From: Serinus canaria
Lineage: Eukaryota; Chordata; Aves; Passeriformes; Fringillidae
Direction: 5' to 3'
Assembly (NCBI RefSeq): GCF_022539315.1
Contig: NC_066313.1
Coordinates: 73,287,934-73,351,933 of the forward strand
DNA length: 64,000 nt
Within the stretch, counting starts at the first letter, position 1, and every line of letters starts with the position of its first letter. Under the pieces are notes generated by a model. That model made no database searches. It was not told the origin of the DNA and saw only the letters and a list, made by a program, of their open reading frames with translations. Below, in pieces: positions 38,097-51,239 of this stretch. The translations under genes were made by a program, and so were the position numbers.

Positions 38097-41000
38097 ATAT
38101 GGCCACAAATGAGATCATACTTACATTCCCAAGGAAAAAATTATGAAAGGAAAAGCTTAATGAAACACGTCACAATCATACAGTCAATATGAAGAGGGGT
38201 GATGTTGTTTGTGTTCTTTTAATGAAGCAACTCCTGTAATTTCTGCTTCACAATATCCAGTTACTAAAAACATACTAAACATGGGCAGGGTGGTTTTGCC
38301 TTGACTTGTAAATAACATTTGACCAATAAGTGGTATGCAGGAGTCAGGACTGCGTACCACTGATTGTGTTTGATCTTCAGATGGTAGAATTAAAGCCTAA
38401 AATCCATTTTCCTGCAGCCAGAGAAAATTATGTATTCAGCTCCTACAGTCAGCACCTGCATTTCCAAAATTAGCAAACATTTTGAGATAGCTACATAGAT
38501 ACCAACAAATCGTGTGTCTAATATCTGTCTTTCATTGAGCAGTATTTTATTTTTAGCACGCTATTCTTTCCTCTTTTCAGAAGCAGAATTTCAAGACAGA
38601 AGTCATAAAGACTCCCCATGTGACGGGTGCAGACACCTGTGCCCTTACGCAGGCATGCATATATGCATTTAACACGCACCACGCACACTGCATGCAATTT
38701 TTTTTGTCATTCAAATAAGAAACAGAAAAGAACATCAGGAGGGATGTGGTTCAATAATTACCTCTTTTTTTAACACAGCATTAGGCTTTTTCCAGAACTT
38801 GCTCATGGATAATTCTTATCTACTCTTCAAGTGTGGGAGTTCTCCAGTTCTCCTTCTATGTTTTTGTGCACATAATTCTTTAAACAGGGGAAGAACAGGA
38901 ATTTTGGGAGTCCATTTTGGGGTCCATTTGACAAATTCATATTTGAGGAATCAAAGGTTTGTAAGGTTCAATTTCCATTTAAAATTCAAAGTCAGTTTCA
39001 TTCTCATGAAATAAGTATTGATTTTCCGCAGAGAAATGCTAATCAGAATGCTGCTGAAAAAGGAAAGGAAATTGAGTGTAGAAGAAAGGCACTGTGAAAG
39101 AAGATAGGAAATTTAGTGCCTCCTCTTTTTCTGAAGGGAATATTCTTGAAACTTTGAGCTTGATGTCCAAGATTCTCTACAAAGCAAAGTCCATGAAAAT
39201 AAATACTGGCATTTTAGACTTTTCTTGATATCATGCTTTTGTCATAGTGATGTACTTCAAACTACAGGGATTATTTCAACTGATGACATTATGAATGCTT
39301 TTATGAGGTTTAAGACCAATCCTTAAATCTAGTCTCCTTTCTCCAGGAGCTTTGCATAAGACCTGGAAAATATTAGGAATTCTTGTTTCTTAATTCAAGA
39401 AGATACAGAAAATTCACAGAGGTCATAATGAGAAGGAACCACTGAGATCAATGGACACTGGTCCTGGAGTCAAGCTTCCACAGAACTTACATCTTGTAAT
39501 GGTTAGAGTCTTGTTCAGCTTCTCCCTTCTACATAGAGCAGGACATTTTCTTCAGATTACCTTCCAGAGATGCCTCCAAATTTAATTTTTTCCTTGATGT
39601 AATCAGTGAAAATAAAGCTAGAGGACAGAACCCAGCAGCTTCCAACTCTGCACACCTAGTCTGCATCCCAGCTCCAAGTCAAGTTAAATTTTGGACAAGT
39701 TTCCCTTCTTCCTCCATTTCCTAACTTTCCAGTTTCCATTTGTAAAGACCTGGTGAAAGCAGCAGTGTGATCCAGCAAGTTCCAGCTTGACAGGGGCTGG
39801 TTTTCTTTTGCAGAACTAGGTTTGTCTGTTGACTGTTGCCTTTATGTAAAGTATTTGAGCTTCTTTAACTAAAAAATATGACTTTCCCAGTGGCTGTAGC
39901 TACACAGAGTTTGTAATCACGGTCAGCAGCAAAGAAGTTAAAAGACCAGAAAAATGCAAACTGTCACTCCACCTCCCCCGCCACCAGCAGGCTTTATGAA
40001 TGGTCTTTTATGAATGCTGTTAGCTTTCCAGCTACAAGACATTTTAAATGATGGATGAACAAAGGCATCATCTGTGCAAACACTGGGAAGTTTGAACCCA
40101 GAGGAAGGTTCAATAATTAGTCATGCAGAATATTAGTAACGCCCTTTGGTCATATTCCAAGTTCCTCCTGGATTACAGCACAATGTCACAAATCATCAGC
40201 TGCTGCAACTGGTGTTTTCACAAAGGAAAAGCTTCCTGGTGGTAATACTGAACTGAGGAATAATATTTGACTTTGCATCTTTCCTAAAAACTGGTAGTGC
40301 ATAGGGACCATTTCATTCTACAAACAGCTTTTTCTAGTTATACTTCTGGAAAATTGACTATTTTTTAAAACATCTTTCCTTTCCAATCCTGTCATCCTTA
40401 CAAAACTGAATGTGTTCAGCAGTAGAAAAGTGAGACAGTTTTCTACTGTTTATGTCATCAGCATAACTATGAACAGTTAAATATGCAGCGTCCTCTCTGT
40501 TATAGCTTCAAGCAAGCACTAAGAAGTTCCTTTCCAGACCCACTGTGGGCCCCAGGCTACTCAGAGGGAGGTAAATGAGGGCAGGATTTGAAAGCAATGC
40601 TTTGTCTTTCACATTTATACCAGAAGGAAGCATTTGCCCAGCAGAAGGGTTTTCAGATTGTATTGTGCATGTATGAAACAACACAGTTTACTTTCCAGAC
40701 TCCTGGAAGGTTTGCAGAACAGACGCATAGAAAAAAATGACATTTTAGTCAGCAAGCTAAGAAAATTTTATCCAGAAATCATTGGGGTATAACAAATGGA
40801 TAACTTTATGCTACCATTTTTTGCAAAAGCATTTTTAAAGTAGGACTGCACTTTAAATAGTTCAGTGTCAAATAGAGCTAGACTGGAGGGAAAGTATGGA
40901 GATAGAGATTATGTAAAGAGCAATAAAAGAAGTTAAAATGCCTTTCTCTTCAGCTCTAAGGTTCTCCAGCACATAGCAGATATCACAGTCACTGTTATTG

Positions 41001-44000
41001 GCAGCCAAGGCCCATATGGTGTTAAAGATACCCATACAGTGCTGCACAATACTCAAAAAAAAAAAAAAATCCTATTCACATAACATTCTACCTTTCTACT
41101 GGATCATTGTGCACTTAGTATCACTTCAAGATAAAAAAAGCAGTTTGGGCAGACAGGTTTTAAATGGAACTCAGTCAGGCAACTTTCCTAGATGAATCAG
41201 GCTGACTTCAATGCACACACAGCTGAAACCTCCTGTGATTAAATATTGGGTATGTACAGCAAAGCATTCTGGCTGTGACTTCAATTGTCTGTTTTAAAAC
41301 ACAAGCCTCCTGCAGAAAAAAATTATTTAGTTAGCTAAATAAAATGCTTGTTGAAAATCCAAAGAAATCATTTGTGTGATAAATAAGGTTGCTTATTACC
41401 AAGCTAGGATGATTATAGCTATTTTATGAAATTTTAATTACATTATGTGGCTGCTCAAATATTGGTTTTGAACATTAATCAAGTTACTTGGGAAGCTTTT
41501 CACGGAAGGGAAAATAAAAATGAAATGGCTTATTTACTAATCCCAATGTATTGAGAAAAAAATTCAGTGGGGAAATCATGAAAAAGCCATCAGGGAGAAA
41601 GCACTGCCTAAGAGTGTTCACAGTCAATAGAAGTCTGAAACAAATTTTCACTTGAATGCTCTTCCAGTGCTGTCTCAGTAGTATCTCTATGCTCCAGACA
41701 ACATGGTGTACTTTAAAAGCCAAGTGTATAATTCTATAGGTAACTTTGTAGCCGAAAGCATTAAGATTTTTTTGCATATTTAGGAAACAATAAGATATTC
41801 TCATGTTACTAGATAAACAAGATATCTACCAATTTTGTTATTCAAAACATAAAGCTTTTCATGGGCTCTGAAAAATCCATAACAATTCTTCGGCAGAAAG
41901 AATGTTTGCAGTGAAGAAAAGTGGATGTAAGCCTGAATTAATTAGACAGATATGGATTGATGCTGAGCTGATGTGACAAGTGCCCATGTTTTGCCATTGC
42001 ATATGTTTTCTGTCTCAGTGATTTATTTCCTGTGGTAAATTGCACAGGACAGAGATGTCACCTGAAGTCTGCTGAATTATTTCATTTTACATTTTTATTA
42101 CCCTTTAGAAGCATTCCAGATTTGTATTAACATTGGCATCTTGAATAGCAATTCAAGGGCATTATCTGTGCGTGCAGTTCTACTAAGTACAAATCAGCAC
42201 TGAGGGTAGCAAAAACCTCTTGGTGGTGCTTCATCATAGACATCCACAAACTCACAGCTGTATCCAACAGAGCCCTTTACAGAGAGATTCAGGGGAGCAT
42301 CTCTTCTGTAATGCATGACCTAACTCTGCTTTTCCCTCATCCACAATTAGAGAGATGCAGGAAAAAGGGGAAAAGGAAGCCTTTTCCCTTCATTTTTTCC
42401 CTTGCAGAAACTGAATAAAGGCCCTGTCAGCCCAGGAACTGCAGTTTATTGTTTCCTCATGTCCAGAAGGGAGAGGGAAAGGACAGAAACAAGGCAGCAG
42501 ATGCTGTTTTGCATTTCTGTCCAGGTGTATGAATAAAACATGCCTTGGGTCTTGAAGCTGGTGCTATAGTACACATTTACTCATCAGGAGCCCCAGAAGC
42601 TGTTGCTTCACTCAGTTACCTTCACATCAGACCCTTGGACATCCTCTTCCAGCCAAGGGCTCATTTAGAACCTCTGCAGTAGGATACTGGTTGTACTAAA
42701 GGGATGGGACAATATGCAGCCAGAAACAAAGCTAGTTACTTTACAGTACTTTGATTTCAGCCTAAAAGAGCAGTGTTCACCTTTTCTGTGTAAATAGCTC
42801 TGCAAAGGTGGTTGTGGGTCAACAAAAGTGATGAGAAAATAACCTTAAGGAAAGTATCATAAATTTTCTCACATGATAAAATCTAAACTCTACCAAAGTT
42901 ATTTCCTAATATCTGTAGTTTTATTTCAAACTGGTTGATATTTTAATATAAATCATATGTTTTAATGAAGAAATTATAGCACTACATTAAGTTTTTGGTA
43001 ATGAGAATTCCCCATTGTTACAAGCCTTGTTCTCAGGCCCTTTAAATACAATTCAATGTTCTTCCCAAAGTATTTTACTTGTATTGTGCAACACATACCT
43101 TATCAAGATAAAATATTTCTATGTATTTCTAATAACTTCAATACTAACATCTTGGATAATTTGTAGAATCTCTTTTCTCTTTGGACAAGACAGAATTCCT
43201 GAGAAGAGGAAAAAAAACCAAAATGGAACAATCTGGGGTCCAGATAATCAGATAAAATTTTGAGTCTGAATATTCTTTTTTGCAGCAAATGTTGAGATAG
43301 CATGCAAACCCAAGAGACAACTTAGGTATTCTCAGCATTTTTTATATAAATATTAAACCCAGAAAGCTCTGACTATTTAATCCTTGTCCAAGGGCTGACT
43401 GTCAGCTGCTTTTTTATGAAGATCAAAATATTATCCAGATCACTTCTAAATTGTTGCCCATCTCATGTTGCTTTTTCTTTAAATATCAGCTCAGATCTTT
43501 TTTACTCTTAAAAATGATGGCATTCACGATTGAACATTTGTAGCACCAAAGCATGGTTATGGTCTAAGTGGGGGTAGTGTATCTATGAAACTCCAAAGAC
43601 ACACATTCATTTTACTTCTAATTTATGCAAATTGCAATAAACAGACTTAGTAATCAATGATCCTTTTATGTCCCATCCAGCTCAGCATATTCTGTGAAAT
43701 ATTAATCTTTCTTAAGAAGACTTACCTATATTTAACCATACACAAAAATATTTTGTACTACCCACATGTGTAAGCTTGTCTCCTTAGTGGAGCTTTAATT
43801 CCCAATATAAAAGTTTTGATTCTGTGAGATCCAGTGAAAAATGTCTCACTTTTGTTGATTTATTTTTAGTCCAAATTGTTTACTTGTATATGTCAAGCAA
43901 ACTCCAGGTATTTGGCTGGATTATTACCATTGAACATTTTGGTAGCAGGAGGTGCAAAATTTTTGAGCACTTTTGTGTATGTGTGTTTCAGCTCTTCGTA

Positions 44001-44934
44001 TACCTATTTAGACAAAGTGAAGCATGATAAATCTTACAAGGAACAGTAAAATAGATTTACTGAAGACTGCTGAGGGCTATGCAGCATTTCATAACTTTCA
44101 AAGACACCATTAGAGATAGTACTTTTACCATTGCATTTCAGCAGGGTATGTCTTAAATTACCTTTGAATAGATGGACATTGAGGGAAAAGAAAGACCTTC
44201 AAAGAAAATTAAATTTTCAATGCAAGGGCCATCCAGGTCTAAGGACATCCACGTTTTTGTCCTTTGCACTTTTCAAAATTCAATTGAATAAGAATTGAGT
44301 AAGAGTATTTTATGTTCAGGTAATTATGTAATTATTTTGTTTTATAATACCTTTCATTCTAAAGAATCCCATGAAGCTTCAATATCCCTACAAAAGAACT
44401 GGAGGATATTTTGCTGAAGGATAACAGAGTATAGCTGGAGAAAAAATAGCTTTCTGCCAAGTCAAAGTTTCAAGATGTAAAAAACTTTCTCCAGTCTTAT
44501 CCTCTCACTAGATTAGTGACCAGTGAATTTGCATGAATGAGAAAGACTTATTTGTAATCCATGTACTTCAGCCTACGCCTTCTTCATTCCAAATGAAATC
44601 CATAACCAGGGAGGAAAGGAAATTGCAACCTCTCCCACTGGAACTATTCCACCTTGGATAAGTAATGAACCCTTTCCTTGAAAAGGCATTTGAGCCTTTA
44701 CTTCCACAATTCAAGATAACTCTCTAGGTTCTGAGAGTTAGAATTAATTTTTCCTATGCTTTCTCTGCACTAATGAGTGTTTAGCTGAACATATTAACTA
44801 CAAAAAACACCAGCAAGAGAGAGATTGTCAAAACTTCTGGAAAAGGAATAATCCCTTGCTTTTTATTTTACTACAAAACCTAATCTTTGCCCTCAAAATG
44901 TTCTTGCTCTAACCATTTTATCAGTGGGGTGGGT
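38097..44934. other. Single-copy DNA, no gene seen
   Basis: About 6.8 kb of AT-rich DNA. Open frames reach only about 106 codons (41804-41484 reverse) and none has a recognised motif. A13 near 41056 is the only notable homopolymer. Confidence 0.5.
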
Positions 44935-45383
44935 TAACCCTGGCTGTTAACTCACCACCCACTCAGTCACTCATCCACTAGTCCTCAATCAGAATGGGGA
45001 CAACAGTTTGAAGAGCAAAAACAAGAATGCTTTTGGGTCAAGATAAAGACAATTTAATAAGTGGTGGAAATATTAAAAAAATACCCAGCCAAACATAGAG
45101 ATTGAAAAGACAATCAGTTCCCATGCCACAGGCAAACTGAGGCACAGCCAGTCTCTGAATATCTCTGAGCTGTGTCCTCTTCCAGCCTCCTGCCTGGACC
45201 TGGGCTACTTAATGGTGAGGCAACATGAGAAACAAAAGTCTCAATGCTGTGTAGGCACTGCTCAGCAATAGCTGAAACTGGTGTATTGGCAGCACTGTTT
45301 CAGTCTCAAATCCAGAACACGGCACTACATGGGCCGCTGTGAAGAATTTTAGCTTCATCCCAGCCGGATCCACTCTACTCACA
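44935..45383 (-). mobile_element. Solo LTR, avian ERVL-like, reverse-strand
   Basis: The forward strand opens TGGGGTGGGTTAACCCTGGC and about 400 bp later reads GGCACTGCTCAGCAATAGCT, CAGCACTGTTTCAGT, CAAATCCAGAACACGGCACT and TTCATCCCAGCCGGATCCA. This is the order seen in a common avian ERVL LTR group written in reverse complement, so the LTR reads on the reverse strand. An ATTAAA hexamer on that strand (45058-45053) is the likely polyadenylation signal. The far boundary lies between about 45375 and 45383, and I see no clear target-site duplication. No internal retroviral genes adjoin it, so it is a solo LTR left by recombination between the two LTRs. It is diverged and presumably inactive. Confidence 0.75.
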
Positions 45384-48300
45384 TAAAGCAAGATATCTCA
45401 ATTTTGATAACTCAGCATTTGCCAATGGAAAAGGCAGTTTACTGGAAAAAATCCCAAATTTGAGTAAGGTCTCCAAACATTCTCCAACAACTTGGTAAGG
45501 TCTCAGTCCAATTGAAATTCAGTAGAAAGTAAGCATTCCATATTTAAGATATTTCTCTATCTAAAGGTATTTTAAGTGGTATTCCTTTTTTAAGCTTTTC
45601 TCCAAAATAGTGTGGTGCACCTTAGAGTGGTGCATGAAAGAGTTGTGATCCATGGTGACTTCCTTCCCAGGCTAGATTTTTATCAGTAGGCTAATGAAAT
45701 ATATTAACACAACAATAAAAACTAAGATATGTTTTCAAATACTTTTAAATCCTAAAACATAGAGCCAAGCAAATTGCTAGTCTGAAATGATGCTTGTCCT
45801 GCAGAAGATTCTTGACATTTTCTCTCAGTTGATTTAGATGTCCTAATACCTGACTGATATATCAAATCTGGACATGTCCATCTCTCTCATTTGGCATTTA
45901 GACAGTTTCAGGTGCCTGGATTAGCACTTCGAATTCTGGTGCAGTATCAGCAAACTGATTTTGCAAAGTGAAATTCAAATTGCTTTCACTTTGTTGTCCA
46001 GTGAAGCAGCCTCATTTCCATTTAAGCTGTCTACCCTGAAATACTATTATCTATTTCAACATCTCCTCCAACTTGTTTTTTGAGAGCAGTCTTTGTATTT
46101 TCTTGAAATAATATGTCAAAAGGAAATGCTTTTAAATTGTTTTTTATTATTGTGTGAAACTTTGTTGCCAAAAAGAGACACTGCATGTTGAGAATATTTA
46201 AGCTGAAAATGGAGAAATGCAAAGAGTGAAAGAGATAATATCTGGGAAAAGGGAGACATGCAAGGACAGAGAGGATTAATCAAGCTTCAGATTAAAGATA
46301 GTGTTGTCCAATTTACTAATTCCATTCCAAATAATGTTTCTTGAAAAATGACATTTTTCATCTGTCCTTGTATTTTCTCCATTTGTCTGAACAAGACAGT
46401 GGAAGGAAAATAAGATTGTAGCTTATGATAAAGCAGAAAAAAAATCCAAGACTGTTGTGCCTATTCACGTGTTAAAGATTCATATTTGATCCTGCAATTT
46501 AGGTGGAATGTGACAGGTTTTAGACAACCTTATTTCAAGAAAATTGGAAAAAAAGTTGAACAAAATGGTCCTAATAGCTTTTTATGCTACCTTAAGCTTC
46601 TAAAACCTCTTCCAAATATCCTATCATGGTGAGTTCTTATGCCTTCAAATTTGAAGGGGCTGCACTTGCTGCCTTTTGAATTTCCTTGCATGACCTAATG
46701 AAAGATAAGGCAGCTACCAGCCCAAAACATTGTAATTATTGGAGGAACAGACACATTTCCAACAGCACTGCTTTATTTGGTCTCTAGAGCAGTAGTCATT
46801 CTCCTTGTAGAAAAGAAAGAGAAAATAGTGTTCTTGCTCACTCAGATGGAAAGAGAACTTCTTAATTTAATTTCTTTAGGGAAATGGGATGGATACACAC
46901 ATTATAACTAAAACAGAGCAAACAGCATCAGTGATTCAGTATAGGCTTCTATAATTTATTCCCCTTGTAGTAGTTACATTTTAAAGCAGCTTCACTTCAT
47001 GGTCCTCAAGGTCAATATGAAGTCTTATCCCTTTAGATATATCTCTTATATTATATTCCTGTGTTGAAAGGACACAGGACCAATTTTCTGTGTGAGAATG
47101 ATTTTTTTTTCAAAATTATGAGAGTTTCCAGGTTCAGCTCCTTTATTACATGTGCATTTGCTTTTGCTATATAGTCATATGCTGTATCTCTTCTGAGAGC
47201 AGCTGATCTAATAAACTTGCTTTTTTTTTTCCGAAGAAAACATCTTATCAAACCAGGAAAAACAAAGCCTTTGAAAGAGTTTCTTAGTTTTCTGTAGCAT
47301 GTCACGGAAGGAGAATGCCAGGCTGTCTGTAACTCCTACCAACTCAACTGGATCAAACCATTGTGGGCAAGGATTCAATACTTAGCAGAATCACTTTGGC
47401 AGGTACTGATTGGAGCTATTATTACTCCTTTTGCTGAGAAAATCAGTATGAACACATAGAAGACATAATATAGGGAGGTAGAAGTTCAAATCAATTGCAT
47501 GTTGCTGTCTCTACCATTTAAATTTGATTTATTGCAATTCTGTTTAAATCACATGCTTTTTTCCACACTCCTTGCTATTTCAGTTTTTACAGTGCTCTCT
47601 GTTGTAACTTGTAAGGTGTTTTACATACATTAAAGACCCATTCCATGTAGCTCTAATTCATAAACCAATTTGGTATTACTTAGTCAGTTATCAATGAAAC
47701 AGGAATTAAAGAGAATCTTGGCCTATACAATAACAACTTGGTCATACTTTTTCCAAAATAAGATTTACTGTGAAGGTAAAGAACAATATTTTATTACACT
47801 ATAATTTTTTATAGAAACAGTGTTTCAGCAGATTTTCCACATAGTAAGGGTTTTCTTTGTTTCCCTACACTCCCATTTTTTTCTCTTACAGGCTCTTTAA
47901 TTTTTCTTCTATCACAACTTCACTCATTCTTACAGCTCAGTTCAGGTTTTCTTCAGTATTTATGGCTATATTTCATATTGTGTTTTAAATTTAATTGTAT
48001 TTTCTATAAGTTCCAAAACCCTGTAAAGGTTTGTTCCAATTATTTATATTCTTACCTGGACAGTCTTCTTGTTTTTTGCAAGACTTACATTTAAATGAGT
48101 GATAAAATTATATGAACAGGCTTTCAAAGATGCTAGGCAGACAAAGTTTCTATTGCCTTCAACAGCAGCTTTCTGCAGGTTCTTCAAAAAACCTGTCAGT
48201 TGGGTCCTACAAGTTTTACTACAATAAAAAAATGTCAGGACCATACAGATGTGGTATTTGAATGTTAAAATACACAAATAGGTGATTCTTGTAGTTTGAG

Positions 48301-49317
48301 AAGGAAGGTTAAGCAGTACATGTCTTCAGCAGCTACAGTGACCACCAGAAATGAAATGGGGCTGTATTTATGTGAAATTGGAATCTGGATGGGGGTTTAC
48401 TGTGTATGTGTAAAATAAGTTAGTGTTATTGATAGACCTATTTTTGACATCTTTTTGTTGTTCATCTTGTTTCTTTCCATTTTGTGGCAGTGCTTGACAA
48501 CCAAAATTGGTTTTACTTCATCCATCCTTCATATCAGAGAAATGAAATAGCAAGTGCTGACATGTCCAAGACAAGTTTATCTATGTGATATCACTTCTCT
48601 TTCATTTTGATCTGAAGCTTTGTTTTCATTCCACACTCATCTTCACTCTCAATGAAGAGACAGACCTAATGACATAGTTCTGATGACCGAATACAGAAAA
48701 CTAAGTTCTGTCATCAGTTATGCCTCATCAGCATCCAATGATGAAACACATTTGAAAACATGATTTTTGTTCCATTTTAAAATATGTTTTTTCTAAATGT
48801 GTTTCATTTCCAGTGGCTTACTTAAAGACTACACTTTGATGGGCTTTTGGCTTTGATGTTGGTCTGTTTATGACAGGTGACAGATAAAAGTTGTAGCCTA
48901 TTGGTGAAGTCATTGTATATCTGTGAAAAGGGATTGTTATATAGTTCCTCATATCTATGACTATTTCCTCTTTATACCTAGACTCTTTAGGGCTGAATTT
49001 TCAAAACAGAACATGTTTGTGCAACTGCATGTTTGTATGCATGTGGCAGAGAGCAAGAGACAGAAACTGCCCTACTGTGCACTATCTGACTGATGATAAA
49101 TACTGCTAAATTTCTCACCAGTGAAGATAATTTCCTTTTAGAACATTAACTTTACCACAATCATAAGTATTTTCTGTAGCAACCTTTGCAGAGAATTCAG
49201 CAAGAACAAGTGGGGTTTAAGTACCATTAGGTACCCTAAAAAGGCTTAAAATTTGCTATATGTTCATAGTACATAGCTCATAATACATGTGTTCAGAGTC
49301 AGACTCAAAGGAATGGT
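45384..49317. other. Single-copy DNA, no gene seen
   Basis: AT-rich, with no recognised repeat, RNA gene or exon. Open frames are 84 codons or fewer. Confidence 0.5.
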
Positions 49318-49347
49318 TCTTTTCTTTTTCTTTTTTTTTTTTTTTTT
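49318..49347. repeat. T-rich run (T17)
   Basis: Interrupted T runs ending in 17 consecutive T at 49331-49347. No reverse-strand AATAAA lies at the distance expected of a retroposed tail. Confidence 0.9.
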
Positions 49348-49447
49348 ACTTAATGTGGGGAAAAGTATTTAAATCATTTAGTACCAAAATTTAAATTGCA
49401 TTAACATCAATAAATATCAGTAGGAAAATGTCTTTGCAATAAGTTGA

Positions 49448-49516
49448 GGGTTTGGGTGGTTTAGGTTTCGGTTTCTTTTTGGGGTTTGGGGGGTTTTTTT
49501 AGGGGGGGAGTAGGGA
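49448..49516 (+). other. G-run cluster with G-quadruplex potential
   Basis: The forward strand has G-runs at 49448 (3), 49454 (3), 49481 (4), 49488 (6), 49502 (7) and 49513 (3), separated mostly by T-runs. The last four runs (49481-49515), with loops of 3, 8 and 4 nt, satisfy the usual four-run G-quadruplex pattern. The flanking DNA is AT-rich, so the cluster stands out. No gene lies next to it, so a regulatory role is only speculation. Confidence 0.7.
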
Positions 49517-50938
49517 GGTGAGAGTTAAATAAAGTTTAGCTGTATGCTATATGCCCATGTGAGCACATATGTTTATATTTCACTTTATCTACAAGTGAAG
49601 GCAAGTACAATTTTTCCATTTCTGTGCCACAGATCACTTGAATACTAGATGAAAGACAGATAGAAAAACTGGCATATATTTTAGACAATTTTAGCAGAAA
49701 ACAGTAGCATTTGTTTCCTGCTCTATCAGACAATCACCAGGGAAATACAGTTAATATTTAGGCAAAAAAATTTGTTAGCTTTGGTCTTGTTCATTTCGAA
49801 GCCTTTTGTTTAAATCTAAGCACCAAGCACAGAGATTAAATAAATAAAATATTTACAATTATTGTATTGTCATTAAACCACTCCTCCTGGGATTTTTGCT
49901 TTTGGAGGAATTCCTTTTAGCTCTACTGGTGCATTCTCCAAGTCACTTCAGCTGTATTTTACCTTCTAAAGGAAGGCAAAAGAACAGATATGAAAGATAT
50001 ACTTTAGTCAGAGAAGGCAGATTCCTTCAGTGCTTCTGGAATTACTTCAAGAGGTCCATTGTGCTAATTTATTATGGATAGTGGATTGAGTATGTTCTAG
50101 AAACAATGCACTATTTGTCACCTAATGTCCTTTTTTGTTTTTATGCTATTTTTAAAAAATCTGGATTGTATAAATGAAAGAAAAATAATTTTAGGTTTCT
50201 ATCTAAACTTGTATTGCTATTCATTCATTACACAATTAAATTTGTTTTAAACAAGACTGAGGGAGCTATATTGGTAATCTATATTTTTACCTCTTCAGTA
50301 ATAACCTTTTCCTTGTCGATATTTTCACGAATTGCAGTGCAAATGTTTACTTTATATGTTTTGAAACTATCATCGACTTTTTTCCTAATTTATTCCTTGT
50401 CATTTTTAATTTAGAACATGCTTCAGAAATGTTTTTCTATCACTCTAGAACCACACTGATAAAAATTTTACATTTTTGGACATTCACTATTGCTTCCAGG
50501 ATTGGCAAGGAGAACTAGATTTTCTTAACAGTTTGCTTTTAAAGGCAACAACTACTTCCACATACACAGTAAGGGAAAAGGGCAAAAGGAATAAAGGTCA
50601 TCTAGCTAAGTACTAGTGCACTAATCATCCTGTAGTCTCTGGAGGACTTCTTGGCAAGGCAAAGCTGTGCATTGTGCCTGTAGATGTTAAAAATACTCTG
50701 TAAAAAATGGAAGCATTCTAATTATTGAAGCCTAATTTCTGCAAGCACCAGGTGTGACAGGCACCATGTGATGAATACCACATCCCATATTTCCAAATGT
50801 CATGAGCTCTCATGATACAAAGTTCAAGTAATATCATCTGTGGCTTTAGCTGATGATAGAAATCCATACAGGAAATTTTGTAATTGCTACTGTCTTGGTG
50901 TTTTGATAGCAAGAATTGCTGTGATAGGTAGAGATGAT
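49517..50938. other. Single-copy DNA, no gene seen
   Basis: AT-rich, with only short unrecognised frames. Confidence 0.5.
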
Positions 50939-50939
50939 T

Positions 50940-50994
<55 letters not shown>

Positions 50995-51017
50995 TATAGA
51001 TAGATAGATAAGTAGAT

Positions 51018-51092
<75 letters not shown>

Positions 51093-51115
51093 TATAGATA
51101 GATAGATAAGTAGAC

Positions 51116-51170
<55 letters not shown>

Positions 51171-51198
51171 GGATAGATAGATAGATAGATAGATAGAT
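50939..51198. repeat. (GATA)n array with internal higher-order duplication
   Basis: About 260 bp of GATA tetranucleotides. Interruptions of the form ATTATAGATAGATAGATAAG, followed by TAGATTATAGATAG or TAGACGATAGATAG, occur twice, at about 50992 and 51089. They are roughly 97 bp apart, which suggests that a block of the array was duplicated. Reverse-strand open frames of 100-170 codons across it (Tyr-Leu-Ser-Ile repeats) are artefacts. Confidence 0.97.
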
Positions 51199-51205
51199 GC
51201 AAAGC

Positions 51206-51232
51206 CACACACATGTGTGTGTGTATGTGTTT
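51206..51232. repeat. CA/TG palindrome and short (TG)n run
   Basis: CACACACATGTGTGTG (51206-51221) is a perfect 16-bp palindrome running into further TG units. It lies 8 bp after the GATA array. Confidence 0.9.
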
Positions 51233-51239
51233 GTATTTT

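Noticed and set aside
49441..49520. Interstitial telomeric repeat
   Set aside because: GGGTTTGGG and TTAGG words occur, but no two consecutive TTAGGG units are present.
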